Source: Treponema sp.
GTDB lineage: Bacteria > Spirochaetota > Spirochaetia > Treponematales > Breznakiellaceae
Assembly: GCA_009777535.1 (NCBI GenBank)
Contig: WRLP01000017.1
Coordinates: forward strand, 1-57,730
Direction of reading: 5' to 3'
Length of the DNA: 57,730 nucleotides
The position numbers were made by a program, and so were the translations under genes. Under the pieces are notes generated by a model, which did no database searches, was not told where the DNA came from, and saw only the letters and a list, made by a program, of their open reading frames with translations. Position 1 is the first letter of the stretch. Every line of letters begins with the position of its first letter. Shown in pieces: positions 7,917 to 17,280 of this stretch.

Positions 7917-9701
7917 TCAGCCTTCTTGTTTATTCTCTGCCGGCAGATCAACAAAAAATGTTGTACCGGCGCCTTCCGCCGAATTTAACCAGATTGCACC
8001 GCCGTGGTCATTTACAATTCGTTCAACAATAGGCAGCCCAAGTCCTGTACCGGATTCTTTTGTTGTAAAGTAAGGAGTAAAAATCAGCGGTTCTTCCTGC
8101 TTGCTTATGCCCTTGCCGGAATCCCTGATACTTAGTCTACAGTAGCTGCTATCCCGCTTTTTGACAATATCCGCCCTGATTTCAATCAGGCCCCTGCCGT
8201 CAACGGCATCTATTGCGTTAATGATAAGGTTTGTCAGTATTTGCGAAAGCCGGTTCTTGTCAATCTTTACAGCGATGCCTGTATCTGTATGTTCTGCATC
8301 AAATTTTACTTTAGGATAGGAATTTTTTAACGGGCTGATAATTTCGTCGACGGTCTCTTTCATGTTTGTCCATGATTGAGTCGGTTCAATCGGCTTTGAA
8401 AGAGATCTGAATTCGGTCAGCAATGTTGAAAGCCCCTCTGTTTCCTGAATGATCGCAAGCATCGAGCTTTCCAGAATTTCATCGACACTTTCCCTATTCT
8501 TCTGCCAGCGGCGCAATACCCGCTCCGCCGAAAGCCTGATTGGAGTAAGGGGATTTTTTATTTCATGCGCCAATTGCTGGGCCATATTTTGCCATATCGA
8601 GATTTTTTCCGCCTTTATCAGGGCAATTCTGGATTTTTCCAGATCGCGTACCATTGCGTTGAACGAACGGATTAATAACCCCAGTTCATCGCTTCGCCGT
8701 GCCAAAATCTGAATAGAAAAATCTCCTTCGGCTACACGGCGGGTCGCCTCGGTAAGTTCAACTATTGGGTGAGTAACGCGGCGTGTGAATGAAATAGCGA
8801 TAATCACCGTCATAAGAAGAGATGGAAAGAAAAACACGCCATAGTAAAAAATAATTAATGGTTTCAGGTTGTCACGCAGCGTATCTATTGTTTCAAAATG
8901 GGCTGTCAGATTTTCGATGGCGTCTTTTCCCCAGTCAAAGTCGTCGCCCAGATTATAGCTGATTAGGCGCAGGGTGTTTCCTGCCGCAAATTGCACATAA
9001 CGAAGCGTTCCCATATCCCTGGGCATTTCTCTCGGCGCATGTCCTCTTTCAGCGGCGGGCGGCTGCAGAAGCCTGAACCGTTCTTCACCTGTAAAGGATA
9101 TGTCCCTCCAGCCGTTTCCGCCGGCCTGCGGCGAATCGGTTTCAAACAACTGAATTGCCACAATATCCGGCGGCAGGGTTCCCGGCGGCAGGCGGGAAAA
9201 ATTTGTCTGGTTTATTATGTTTTGAAACCGTTCAATGTGCAGCGAATAATTGTCCATCACAAAACTATTTGCTGCCACAGAAGCCGAGGCGGCATCTATG
9301 TTTTGCCAAAAACGGACAACCTCGTTTACGGCGGCAGTGGTCATTAATGTTACCGGAGCTGCGGAAAAAAAAACTATTACGATAAAGTACGCAAAAAGCC
9401 GTGCCTTGAATTTGCTCCCCGGGCGGCGGGCTATTATATCGGAGAAGAGTGTATAAACCGAAATACCCAAAAAGATAAATAATACCGCCGGAATGGTAAA
9501 GAAGACAATCAAGGTTAATTTATCCGGCACCTGGCCGTCTCGAAGAGTATCGTTAAAAAAATTGCGGGAGAACAGAACTGTTAGAACACATAACAGGACG
9601 TAGATAAGTATCAGCACCCTGACGTTGATAATTGAGTGTTCAGGGTGAGTTCTGGCAGTTTTCACCGCGGCTCCTTTACTCTTCTTCGAATTTGGATTCA
9701 A
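7917..9701 (-). CDS. NtrY-like membrane sensor histidine kinase
   Basis: A 594-residue membrane kinase. Hydrophobic segments lie near residues 27-45, 62-88, 103-125 and 281-305, with an extracytoplasmic sensing region between the last two. HAMP follows (about 306-360), then HisKA with H379 (LAHEIKNPLTP) and an HATPase domain with NLIINAIDA, DSGKGI and TKESGTGLGLPI boxes. Predicted to phosphorylate the regulator encoded just downstream. The topology and the proline after the H-box match NtrY-type kinases. It overlaps ptsH by 26 nt. The signal sensed cannot be read from sequence. Confidence 0.88.
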   Translation of the reverse strand: MNPNSKKSKGAAVKTARTHPEHSIINVRVLILIYVLLCVLTVLFSRNFFNDTLRDGQVPDKLTLIVFFTIPAVLFIFLGISVYTLFSDIIARRPGSKFKARLFAYFIVIVFFSAAPVTLMTTAAVNEVVRFWQNIDAASASVAANSFVMDNYSLHIERFQNIINQTNFSRLPPGTLPPDIVAIQLFETDSPQAGGNGWRDISFTGEERFRLLQPPAAERGHAPREMPRDMGTLRYVQFAAGNTLRLISYNLGDDFDWGKDAIENLTAHFETIDTLRDNLKPLIIFYYGVFFFPSLLMTVIIAISFTRRVTHPIVELTEATRRVAEGDFSIQILARRSDELGLLIRSFNAMVRDLEKSRIALIKAEKISIWQNMAQQLAHEIKNPLTPIRLSAERVLRRWQKNRESVDEILESSMLAIIQETEGLSTLLTEFRSLSKPIEPTQSWTNMKETVDEIISPLKNSYPKVKFDAEHTDTGIAVKIDKNRLSQILTNLIINAIDAVDGRGLIEIRADIVKKRDSSYCRLSIRDSGKGISKQEEPLIFTPYFTTKESGTGLGLPIVERIVNDHGGAIWLNSAEGAGTTFFVDLPAENKQEG

Positions 9702-9945
9702 AAAGCCTTACTAGAGAATCAATCACGGCTTCTTCGTCTTCACCATCGGCAATTATTTTTATTTCAGTTCCATAAGCCGCTCCCAGGGTGATAATACCCA
9801 TGATGGATTTGGCGTTTATCCGGTTATTGCCTTTTTGAAAATAAATATTTGATTTGAAATTTTTTGTTACCTGAACAATAATTGCGGCGGGGCGCGCGTG
9901 AATTCCGGCTCTGTTGGCGATTGTAATTATTTTTTCCGTCATCAC
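9676..9945 (-). CDS. ptsH: Phosphocarrier protein HPr
   Basis: A small HPr protein. The annotated frame opens with two ATGs; using the second (9942) puts the phosphorylatable residues at the canonical positions His15 (AGIHARPA) and Ser46 (AKSIMGI). Ser46 is the target of HprK, encoded 6 nt upstream. The Ser46 site and the paired kinase point to a regulatory role in carbon control; no EI or sugar permease is in the window. The 3' end overlaps the kinase gene by 26 nt. Confidence 0.93.
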   Translation of the reverse strand: MMTEKIITIANRAGIHARPAAIIVQVTKNFKSNIYFQKGNNRINAKSIMGIITLGAAYGTEIKIIADGEDEEAVIDSLVRLFESKFEEE

Positions 9946-9951
9946 CAGCCC

Positions 9952-10941
9952 TTAAATAATATCGTCATAGCCAAAGAATACAGAACGCACGGTATCACTT
10001 TCAATCCACTTCAGAATGTTTTTATTGAATTCTTTGGCGGCATTGTATCCCATCGATTTCAACCGTTCATTCATAGCGGCAGTCTCAATTATAATCGGAA
10101 TATTGCGCCCTGGCTTAACCGGTATTTCCAGTTTTGGAATGTTCACTTCCAGAATTTCCATTGTGTGTTCCTCGGAGCCAAGCCGATCATAGGATTTTTC
10201 AGGATCCCAGGTTTCAAGTTTTACCACCAGCTGAACTTCCTTGCGGTCACGGATAGCCCTGACTCCGAAAAGATGTGTAATATTGATAATACCCAGGCCG
10301 CGAATTTCCATGTGGTGCCCGATGATTTTGTTCGCTCCCGCTCCTACCAGGATATTGCCGTTTACGCAATGTATTTCGACAACATCATCCGCTACAAGCC
10401 GGTGCCCGCGCATAATCAGTTCAAGGGCTGTTTCGCTTTTACCAACGCCGGAATCGCCCAGCAGTAAAATTCCCAGGCCGTAAACTTCCACAAGTACCCC
10501 GTGAATGCTCTGTGATGGCGCAAAAATCTCGGAAAGTATCCGCATAAGCCGCGAAGAAAAATTGGCGGAACCCAAACTGGTCTGCAAAATGGGGCATTGG
10601 GCGGCTTCGCTGATTGCCAAAAATTCTTCGTTCGGACTTAAATTGTGGGTAAAGATGCAGCAGGGCATATTGTATTTGAACATTTCCCGTATGGTATGAG
10701 TTTCGCTTCTTTCATGAAGACGGCGCAGATAAGATGCCTCGCCCCGTCCGAAAAGCTGTATTCTCTGGTATGCAAAATCTTCAAAAAACCCCATTATCGC
10801 TCCCATGGGTCTGTTGATATCGGGAATACTTATTTCCCTTGTAAGTCCTTTTCTGCCGGCGATACAGCGAAGATTCAGTGAATTGTGTTCTTTAAGATCA
10901 AGGTCAATAAGATCCAATATTGTAAAAATTTTATCGGCCAT
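9952..10941 (-). CDS. hprK: HPr kinase/phosphorylase
   Basis: A 329-residue HprK, which phosphorylates and dephosphorylates Ser46 of HPr. The N-terminal DRTGG-like domain is followed by the catalytic domain with Walker A GDSGVGKSE (162-170), catalytic His147 (SIHGVL) and the family signature EIRGLGIINI. It is the first gene of a six-gene operon (hprK-ptsH-ntrY-ntrX-lexA-holA). There is no Shine-Dalgarno; the -10 box ends 6 nt before the ATG, so a leaderless transcript is likely. Confidence 0.95.
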   Translation of the reverse strand: MADKIFTILDLIDLDLKEHNSLNLRCIAGRKGLTREISIPDINRPMGAIMGFFEDFAYQRIQLFGRGEASYLRRLHERSETHTIREMFKYNMPCCIFTHNLSPNEEFLAISEAAQCPILQTSLGSANFSSRLMRILSEIFAPSQSIHGVLVEVYGLGILLLGDSGVGKSETALELIMRGHRLVADDVVEIHCVNGNILVGAGANKIIGHHMEIRGLGIINITHLFGVRAIRDRKEVQLVVKLETWDPEKSYDRLGSEEHTMEILEVNIPKLEIPVKPGRNIPIIIETAAMNERLKSMGYNAAKEFNKNILKWIESDTVRSVFFGYDDII

Positions 10942-10947
10942 GGGTTT

Positions 10948-10976
10948 ATTTTATAAGAAAAGCAAAGTGTGAGCAA
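10948..10976 (-). promoter_or_regulatory. hprK operon promoter
   Basis: On the minus strand, TTGCTC (10976-10971), a 17-bp spacer and TAAAAT (10953-10948). The ATG follows after 6 nt without a Shine-Dalgarno. The -35 box abuts that of the divergent serC promoter. Confidence 0.65.
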
Positions 10977-11005
10977 TTGCTAATGCATACTCATTTTGAT
11001 AAAAT
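10977..11005 (+). promoter_or_regulatory. serC-serA promoter
   Basis: TTGCTA (10977-10982), a 17-bp spacer and TAAAAT (11000-11005), then a normal leader with Shine-Dalgarno AGAGGGG. The -35 box is immediately adjacent to the hprK -35 on the other strand, so a protein bound here would affect both operons. Confidence 0.65.
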
Positions 11006-11022
11006 ATAAAAGAGGGGATAGT

Positions 11023-12129
11023 ATGCGCGTTTATAATTTTTCACCCGGCCCGTCAGTGCTGCCATTACCGGTTCTGGAGAGGGCTGCCGCAGAAATGACT
11101 GACACCAACGGTACAGGCCAATCGGTAATGGAAATGTCTCACCGTTCAAAAGACTTTAAGCCCATTATCGAGAAAACCGAAGCGCTGTTAAGGGAACTTA
11201 TGGGAATCCCGGAAAATTACCGGGTGCTTTTTTTACAGGGCGGTGCGTATACGCAATTCTCGATGGTTCCGCTAAATCTGGCAGCCGGAGAAACTCCGGG
11301 AAAGGGAAAACAGGCTGTAATTATTGATACAGGTATCTGGGCGGACAAAGCCGCGAAAGAGGCTTCAAAATACGCTGCTGTGGATGTAAGGGCCAGTTCA
11401 AAAGACAGGGCTTACACTTATATCCCTAAAGCGCCGGCATCAAAACCGGAAGACGCGTATTATCACATAACGCTGAACAATACAATCGTGGGAACAAAGT
11501 GGACGGATATTCCTGACACTGGCAGTGTTCCCCTTGTTTCCGACATTTCGAGCTGTATTCTTTCGGAGCCGCTTGATGTTTCACGGTTCGGCATACTTTA
11601 TGCCGGCGCACAGAAAAACCTGGGGCCTGCCGGAACAACGATTGTCATTATCCGGGACGATCTGATTGGCCGCGCCCCTCAGTGGGTTCCGGTAATGCTG
11701 CGTTACGACACACATGCCGCCGAAGGTTCCATGTTCAATACACCGCCGTGTTACGGCATCTATATGATGGGGCTTGTACTTGAATGGCTAAAAAACCTTG
11801 GCGGCGTAGAAGCGATTGCGAAAATAAACCGGGAAAAAGCCGGCTTGTTTTATCAATATCTGGACAGCTCGAAACTGTTTTTTTCTCCTGTAGAAAAACC
11901 CTTCCGCAGCCTGATGAACATACCATTTATTATCAGAACGGAAGATCCGGAAAAAAAGAGCGAACTGGAAGAGCGTTTTATTAAAGAAGCGGCTGCGGCC
12001 GGTTTGGTAAACCTTGCAGGACACCGCCTGGTCGGCGGAATGAGGGCCAGTTTTTACAATGCAATGCCCGTCGAGGGAGTAAGGGCGCTGCTTCACTTTA
12101 TAAAAAATTTTGAAAATGGAAATGCCTGA
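11023..12129 (+). CDS. serC: Phosphoserine aminotransferase
   Basis: 368 residues from ATG 11023, chosen because AGAGGGG lies about 6 bases upstream and MRVYNFSPGPS is the family's usual start; an upstream TTG at 10996 has no ribosome site. It converts 3-phosphohydroxypyruvate and glutamate to phosphoserine with pyridoxal phosphate. The PLP lysine is K198 (YAGAQKNLGPAG), the substrate loop is SHRSKDF, and the C terminus has the GHRLVGGMRAS signature. First gene of a serC-serA operon. Confidence 0.95.
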   Translation: MRVYNFSPGPSVLPLPVLERAAAEMTDTNGTGQSVMEMSHRSKDFKPIIEKTEALLRELMGIPENYRVLFLQGGAYTQFSMVPLNLAAGETPGKGKQAVIIDTGIWADKAAKEASKYAAVDVRASSKDRAYTYIPKAPASKPEDAYYHITLNNTIVGTKWTDIPDTGSVPLVSDISSCILSEPLDVSRFGILYAGAQKNLGPAGTTIVIIRDDLIGRAPQWVPVMLRYDTHAAEGSMFNTPPCYGIYMMGLVLEWLKNLGGVEAIAKINREKAGLFYQYLDSSKLFFSPVEKPFRSLMNIPFIIRTEDPEKKSELEERFIKEAAAAGLVNLAGHRLVGGMRASFYNAMPVEGVRALLHFIKNFENGNA

Positions 12130-12130
12130 T

Positions 12131-13303
12131 ATGTTTCGAATTCAAGTATTGAACAAAATTTCTCATGCGGGGCTGGATCTCTTTCCCAGGGACAAGTACG
12201 AATTTGCCAGCGAGATTCCAAAACCGCACGCCATATTGGTGCGAAGCGCGGATATGAACAATATGGAAATTCCCGATTCCGTTATGGCCATTGCCCGTGC
12301 CGGCGCCGGTTTCAACAATATTCCGGTTCCCAGGTGCAGCGACAAGGGAATTGTCGTTTTTAATACTCCGGGCGGCAACGCCAACGCTGTAAAGGAACTG
12401 GCTCTTGCCGCGCTTCTTGTTTCATCCCGCGGAATTGTCGCCGGCATAAACTGGGCAGCTGCAATTGCGGACAGGGCCGGCGAGGTACCGGAGATTGTTG
12501 AGAAGGAAAAGTCCCGTTTTGAAGGGCCGGAGCTGCGCGGGAAAACCCTGGGTGTAGCCGGCCTGGGGGCCATTGGCGTGATGGTCGCAAATGACGCAGT
12601 TGCCTTGGGCATGAATGTTATCGGCTACGATCCGTATATTTCTGTGGATGCGGCATGGAACCTGTCCCGTGAAGTCGTCCGCTCAGATACTCTGGATTGG
12701 ATGCTGGCAAAAGCCGATTATGTCAGCCTGCACATTCCGCTGAGCGATACGACAAAGGGCATGTTAAACGCGGAAAAATTCCGCATTATGAAAAAAGGTT
12801 CACGAATTATTAATTTGTCACGGAACGCCCTTGTAAACGATAAGGATATTATCGAAGCCCTGTCGAAAGGGAAACTGGGCGCTTATGTTACGGACTTTCC
12901 AACGGCGGAACTGCTTGCATGCAAAAACGCAATCTGTTTCCCGCATCTTGGGGCGTCTACGCCCGAGGCGGAGGATAACTGCGCCGTTATGGCAATAAAG
13001 CAGCTGATGGATTACCTGGAAACCGGCATCATTCAAAATTCGGTGAATTTTCCCCGCTGTAAACTTGATCAGCGCGCCCCCTTCAGGCTGTTGGTTATAA
13101 ACCGCAATATTCCCAACATGGTGGGACAAATTACAACCATACTTGCAGGCTCAAATATCAATATTACCGATCTTATTAACCACCACCGTGATGAGTACGC
13201 CTATAATATAATTGATACCGAGCAAAGCATCCCGATTGATACACTGGAACAGATCATCAATGTAGACGGAATTATCCGTGTAAGGGCATTGGATAAAAGC
13301 TAA
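12131..13303 (+). CDS. serA: D-3-phosphoglycerate dehydrogenase
   Basis: 390 residues from ATG 12131, one base after the serC stop; ATGs at 12116 and 12122 are possible. It is the first step of serine synthesis. Visible are the NAD-binding GVAGLGAIGVMVA motif, the substrate and catalytic region around RNALVNDKDI and HLGASTPEAE, and a C-terminal ACT domain (LLVINRNIPNMVGQITTIL), which commonly binds serine for feedback control. About 390 residues with an ACT domain fits the short SerA class. Confidence 0.92.
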   Translation: MFRIQVLNKISHAGLDLFPRDKYEFASEIPKPHAILVRSADMNNMEIPDSVMAIARAGAGFNNIPVPRCSDKGIVVFNTPGGNANAVKELALAALLVSSRGIVAGINWAAAIADRAGEVPEIVEKEKSRFEGPELRGKTLGVAGLGAIGVMVANDAVALGMNVIGYDPYISVDAAWNLSREVVRSDTLDWMLAKADYVSLHIPLSDTTKGMLNAEKFRIMKKGSRIINLSRNALVNDKDIIEALSKGKLGAYVTDFPTAELLACKNAICFPHLGASTPEAEDNCAVMAIKQLMDYLETGIIQNSVNFPRCKLDQRAPFRLLVINRNIPNMVGQITTILAGSNINITDLINHHRDEYAYNIIDTEQSIPIDTLEQIINVDGIIRVRALDKS

Positions 13304-13308
13304 AATAA

Positions 13309-13338
13309 TTGGAAATTAAGTAAAAAAAACTGTATACT
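13309..13338 (+). promoter_or_regulatory. Promoter of the lytic transglycosylase gene
   Basis: TTGGAA (13309-13314), an 18-bp spacer and TATACT (13333-13338), about 20 bases before the start codon with AAGGA in between. Confidence 0.55.
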
Positions 13339-13358
13339 TTAGGTAAGGATTAAAAAAT

Positions 13359-14171
13359 ATGAATTTTCACAATGTAAAAATGGAGTTTGTTTTTCCCTTG
13401 TTTGCCGGAGTTTTGGGTTCGCTCATTCTCTGCATGTCACCAGCAGTTTCAAGCGCCAATGTTCTGGTCTATGGACAGCCTGAAAACATTGCAACGGCAG
13501 ATTTTACAGAGGAAACTGAACCGGAAGAGTATGACTGTCTCTTTACAGCGCCCGTAAAAAAAACGCCCGATCCGATTTTGGAACGGTATAGCGATCCCGA
13601 ATACCGGGAATGGGTAATTGATTATTTTACCGAGCTGTGCTCAAGCCGGGAAATAGCGGATACAATTCTTGCATACTCGGAGCATTTTGGTGTTCCGCCT
13701 GCGCTTGCCTTTGCATTAAGCTGGGAGGAAAGCCGTTTTAACCCGCGGGCGGTAAATCTTAAAAACCTGAATGAAAGCATCGATCGCGGGCTGTTTCAGC
13801 TAAATGACAGGTCTTTCCCCCATCTGGAAATCGGCACATTTTTTAACATCAATGATAATACACGTTATGGTATCGGTCATTTACGCCACTGTCTGGATAC
13901 GACCGGATTCGAAATTGCCGCTTTGGCAATGTACAATGCCGGAGAAGGCAGAATCAAAAACATTGGCACTCCGAAAGTTACACTGGATTATCTAAACCGG
14001 ATTCTTGAGAATCGCATTAAAATTGAAGACCACTTTAGCGATAGTTTTCTGAGAAAAGATGAAGTTATCCTGGTGGAAGAAGACGAAATTCAGGAACAGC
14101 CGCCTGCAAAGGTGCGGAATTACCTGGGGCGTACTTTTATTGCCGCTTCTCCGCTGTGGCCGTCGTTGTAG
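13359..14171 (+). CDS. SLT-family lytic transglycosylase, exported
   Basis: 270 residues. A hydrophobic stretch (about residues 7-30, ending SPAVSSAN) looks like a signal peptide. The catalytic region holds the SLT hallmarks ALSWEESRFNPRAVN (with the catalytic Glu), DRGLFQLND and AALAMYNAGEGRI. It should cleave peptidoglycan glycan strands in the periplasm. It has its own promoter. The last 52 bases overlap the convergent glycosidase gene, so each 3' end is coding on both strands. Confidence 0.88.
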   Translation: MNFHNVKMEFVFPLFAGVLGSLILCMSPAVSSANVLVYGQPENIATADFTEETEPEEYDCLFTAPVKKTPDPILERYSDPEYREWVIDYFTELCSSREIADTILAYSEHFGVPPALAFALSWEESRFNPRAVNLKNLNESIDRGLFQLNDRSFPHLEIGTFFNINDNTRYGIGHLRHCLDTTGFEIAALAMYNAGEGRIKNIGTPKVTLDYLNRILENRIKIEDHFSDSFLRKDEVILVEEDEIQEQPPAKVRNYLGRTFIAASPLWPSL

Positions 14172-16003
14172 ATTAATAGCCGCTGCTGCGTATATTCCCA
14201 GCGCGTAACGCCCCTGGCTTCTACCAGCGGCGGCTCCGGAAAAAATTCTACAGGCAGATAAATGATGCTCGGCGGTATTATTTTTCCTTCGGCACGGAAG
14301 CGGTAATGAAAATTTTTTCGTTTTCTGTCCCAGCTTATTGAAAGCGGCTCGCCGGCAGTAGCCATTGGGTATGGGCGCTTCCAGCCTGCTGCGGCCCGCT
14401 CCCTGCCCTCGGAAAAAATTGAAAGATCCTCGTCGTTCCAGCCGTCGCCGTATTCGCAGGTGTTATCTGCCGTATAGTTCCAGATTGTCGAGTGTAAAAG
14501 ATTTGCATCAATCGCGTCATAATACATGGACAGAGCCTGCTCATGCAAATGGTAATTTCCGGTGGCAAGGGCTTTACGTTTATTCATGTCAAAGACAAGC
14601 CCGAATTCTCCCAGCAGGCATGGTATATTTCCCATTTTTTCCATGGTGATCCTAATGCCTTTGGCAAGACATTCGGTGAAAAACGCTTTTACTTTTTTTC
14701 CACCTAAAATGATTTTTGATGTATCGGGATCAAGGGTAAACCACGAACGAAAACTTTTTGTAAAAAGTGAAAAACCGTCGTACCAGTGAAAGGCATTTAT
14801 CACATTGGGCGGATCTTCAATGTTCCATGCAGGGTGGGAATCTGCGCTGGAAATGTGAGGCATGCCCTCTATAAAAAACAGGCTGTGTTCATCAGCTTCT
14901 TTCATTGTATTTATAAACCGGATAATGAATGGTTTCAGGAAACCATCAACAAAACCCGCTCCGTGTTCTTTAATGCTGAAGTGCCCGCTCCTGAGCAGCC
15001 TGGGCGCTCCGCCCTCATCTGTCCATACGCCGGCCTGCTTCCACGGGCAGCAAAAACCTTCCCTAAAAAGTGAAAGCCCGTCAGGATTAAACAGCTCGTA
15101 ACCATTTACCCTTCGGCCAAGGGAAGCTGCGTTATACACAGGGACCCTTACAGTGTAACCCGATGCGGCACAGATGGCCTGCCACGGACTTGGTCTTGGC
15201 CCGAATGGAATTACCTGTTTTTCAGGCTGCTCAAGATTCCGGTGTCCGATAAAGCCGCAGTGCGGCTCGTTCATTGCCCCCCAGCCCGCTATGCTGCGGC
15301 AATTTTTCAGGCGGCGGTAAGCATGCCGGAACGCAGCCAGGTATCTGTTTTGAAGCCAGTCTTGTATATTTTCTCCGTCCATTGTCAAACCGGGCGCATA
15401 AGTTTTTCCGGCAAAGAACAGACTGAACATTGTTGCCGCAGCATAGCGGTTGTAGTTGGACGGCCACATCATTCTGGGGAATGGCTCCCCTTCAGGATAT
15501 TTTTTGCTTTTGTGAAATTCGCCATAGCGCTGCCTTGTAATAGCGGCGCCGCATCTGTCCAGCATAACAAGGTTCATGCCCAGTTTTTCCAGCGTCCAGG
15601 CCGGAGCGCCGTCGCCTCCGGTCCAGCGGCTCCACACATCCTGATGCGGATCAATAAAGACAGAAACCCCGCAATTTTCCGCCGTCAGAAGAATTTTCCG
15701 TAAATAAGCCAGATATGCCTCGTCGTAAATGCCCGGCCCTGCGTGTTCTATGGCTTCCCAGGTAATAACCAAGCGTAAGAAGGTCATCCCCGCCTGTTCA
15801 AGCCGCCGGAAATGGCTTTCCGCTTCTTCCAGTGGGAAGGGCCTTCCCACAAAAGAGGCCTCCGATGGGTTTTTAAGGGATTCGCTCTTTAAGCCCCAGC
15901 CAGGCGCACCGAACGGGTTTTTTGAACCGCCGCCCAGATTGACGCCCCTAAGAATTAAAGCCCTGTTTTCATCATCCAAAATAAGGTTGCCGCTGATTCG
16001 CAT
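14120..16003 (-). CDS. Glycoside hydrolase family 5, glycosylceramidase/steryl-glucosidase-like
   Basis: A 627-residue (beta/alpha)8 hydrolase. The acid/base Glu is E246 (GWGAMNEPHCG) and the nucleophile E466 (CLLGEFGLVFD). The opening LRGVNLGGGSKNPFG, the FIDPHQDVWSRWTGGDG strand and the large insertions resemble the GH5 branch of endoglycoceramidases and fungal steryl-beta-glucosidases rather than cellulases. No signal peptide is seen, which suggests an intracellular enzyme. It is monocistronic and convergent with the transglycosylase gene. The substrate is inferred from family resemblance; another beta-glucoside is possible. Confidence 0.82.
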   Translation of the reverse strand: MRISGNLILDDENRALILRGVNLGGGSKNPFGAPGWGLKSESLKNPSEASFVGRPFPLEEAESHFRRLEQAGMTFLRLVITWEAIEHAGPGIYDEAYLAYLRKILLTAENCGVSVFIDPHQDVWSRWTGGDGAPAWTLEKLGMNLVMLDRCGAAITRQRYGEFHKSKKYPEGEPFPRMMWPSNYNRYAAATMFSLFFAGKTYAPGLTMDGENIQDWLQNRYLAAFRHAYRRLKNCRSIAGWGAMNEPHCGFIGHRNLEQPEKQVIPFGPRPSPWQAICAASGYTVRVPVYNAASLGRRVNGYELFNPDGLSLFREGFCCPWKQAGVWTDEGGAPRLLRSGHFSIKEHGAGFVDGFLKPFIIRFINTMKEADEHSLFFIEGMPHISSADSHPAWNIEDPPNVINAFHWYDGFSLFTKSFRSWFTLDPDTSKIILGGKKVKAFFTECLAKGIRITMEKMGNIPCLLGEFGLVFDMNKRKALATGNYHLHEQALSMYYDAIDANLLHSTIWNYTADNTCEYGDGWNDEDLSIFSEGRERAAAGWKRPYPMATAGEPLSISWDRKRKNFHYRFRAEGKIIPPSIIYLPVEFFPEPPLVEARGVTRWEYTQQRLLIYNDGHSGEAAIKVRPR

Positions 16004-16039
16004 ATTGCCATCCTCCAGGCGGAATACATAAAATAACTA

Positions 16040-16068
16040 TTCAAAATACCGTTGAATTGTATTATACT
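16040..16068 (+). promoter_or_regulatory. Promoter of the HEAT-like protein gene
   Basis: TTCAAA (16040-16045), a 17-bp spacer and TATACT (16063-16068). The Shine-Dalgarno GGAAAGGAG follows before the ATG at 16107. Confidence 0.5.
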
Positions 16069-16106
16069 ATGTATAGCACAATTATTTCAGGAAAGGAGAA
16101 ACTGAC

Positions 16107-17279
16107 ATGAAGAATAAATTTGTTTTTTGTATATTATTTATCGCGGCTGCGGCTTTTTCTTATGCAGATGACGGGGAAATGTACTCGCAGATCTACGATA
16201 TGGCTTTAACAAATACCGATCAGCTGAATGTACTGGAGTTGATTAGAGAGCAGGAAATTGCAATGCCGGAAAACTTTTACGCCCGTGCGCTGCGCCGCCT
16301 GATTTCCGAGTATCCGAATGTCAGCGGGGCGACACAGCTCCATGCTGCGGATAATCAGGCAATGCATTTATCCGTAGCTTTGGCAAACCAAAGGCAATTG
16401 CTTGCCGCTCCGGATCTTTGGCTTGTAGTGGATCAATTCAGCGATGCTCTGGTGCGCGCCGAGGCAATGGCAGCTCTTGGCAGGATTCAGGCTTTTACAT
16501 ATATGGAGCAGATAATTGCTATCCTGAATGAGGCGAATCATGTGGTTGCATCCGATCTTTTGTACTACGAAAGAGTTGCTTATGGCGCAATCGTGGCGCT
16601 GGAAGGTTATGCCCACCCCTCATGCTACCTGCCGGTTTATTTCGCTTCTGTCGGCTGGTACCCTGACTGGGTAAAAGATCAGGCGCTAAAATCCCTGCCG
16701 ATTATAGCAGAGGATCCGTCGCCCTTTATGACTGAAATAATAAGGAGCCCGGGATATAGCTTCGAGATAAAACTTGATGCGCTCCAGCATATCGAAGATT
16801 ACGATCTTTCTGAAGATAAAAAAGCGGCCATTGCCGCCGTCGCCCTGAGCGAAGCGTGGAGAATTTCCACCAGCGATATAAGGCAGCAAAATACAATGCA
16901 CCGTTTGCGGATGCTCTCGATGAGGATGATCCGGGATTACGGCGCAGCCAACAATACTGTTTATCCCTCGCTGGAGCGCTGTTACAATCAGGGGCTTAAT
17001 TCAACTGAAAAAGAAGATGCGATCAACACCCTTGCAAAACTGGCGAACGATGATTCTGCCGGATTACTGAACAAATTTCTTATGGAGATGAATTCCAAGC
17101 TAAGGTACGGCACGCTGAATACAGAAGATAATCAAATGGTGCGGATTATAATTCCTGCCCTGGGCAGTACCAGGAACCGCAATGGCGTAGCCGCTCTGAA
17201 TGCTGTCATTGCTCTGGACTGGGTTCCCGCAGTAAAAACCCTCGCCCAAAACGCCCTAAGGCAAATCCGCGGGAACTAA
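16107..17279 (+). CDS. Exported HEAT-repeat-like protein
   Basis: 390 residues with a clear signal peptide (MKNKFVFCILFIAAAAFSYA, cleavage near residue 20). The rest is alpha-helical with repeated helix pairs of the HEAT/armadillo kind, such as VRAEAMAALGRIQAF, DQALKSLPIIAED and KEDAINTLAKLANDD. No catalytic motif is seen. Probably a periplasmic scaffold; the partner is unknown. It has a strong ribosome site and its own promoter. Confidence 0.75.
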   Translation: MKNKFVFCILFIAAAAFSYADDGEMYSQIYDMALTNTDQLNVLELIREQEIAMPENFYARALRRLISEYPNVSGATQLHAADNQAMHLSVALANQRQLLAAPDLWLVVDQFSDALVRAEAMAALGRIQAFTYMEQIIAILNEANHVVASDLLYYERVAYGAIVALEGYAHPSCYLPVYFASVGWYPDWVKDQALKSLPIIAEDPSPFMTEIIRSPGYSFEIKLDALQHIEDYDLSEDKKAAIAAVALSEAWRISTSDIRQQNTMHRLRMLSMRMIRDYGAANNTVYPSLERCYNQGLNSTEKEDAINTLAKLANDDSAGLLNKFLMEMNSKLRYGTLNTEDNQMVRIIIPALGSTRNRNGVAALNAVIALDWVPAVKTLAQNALRQIRGN

Positions 17280-17280
17280 A

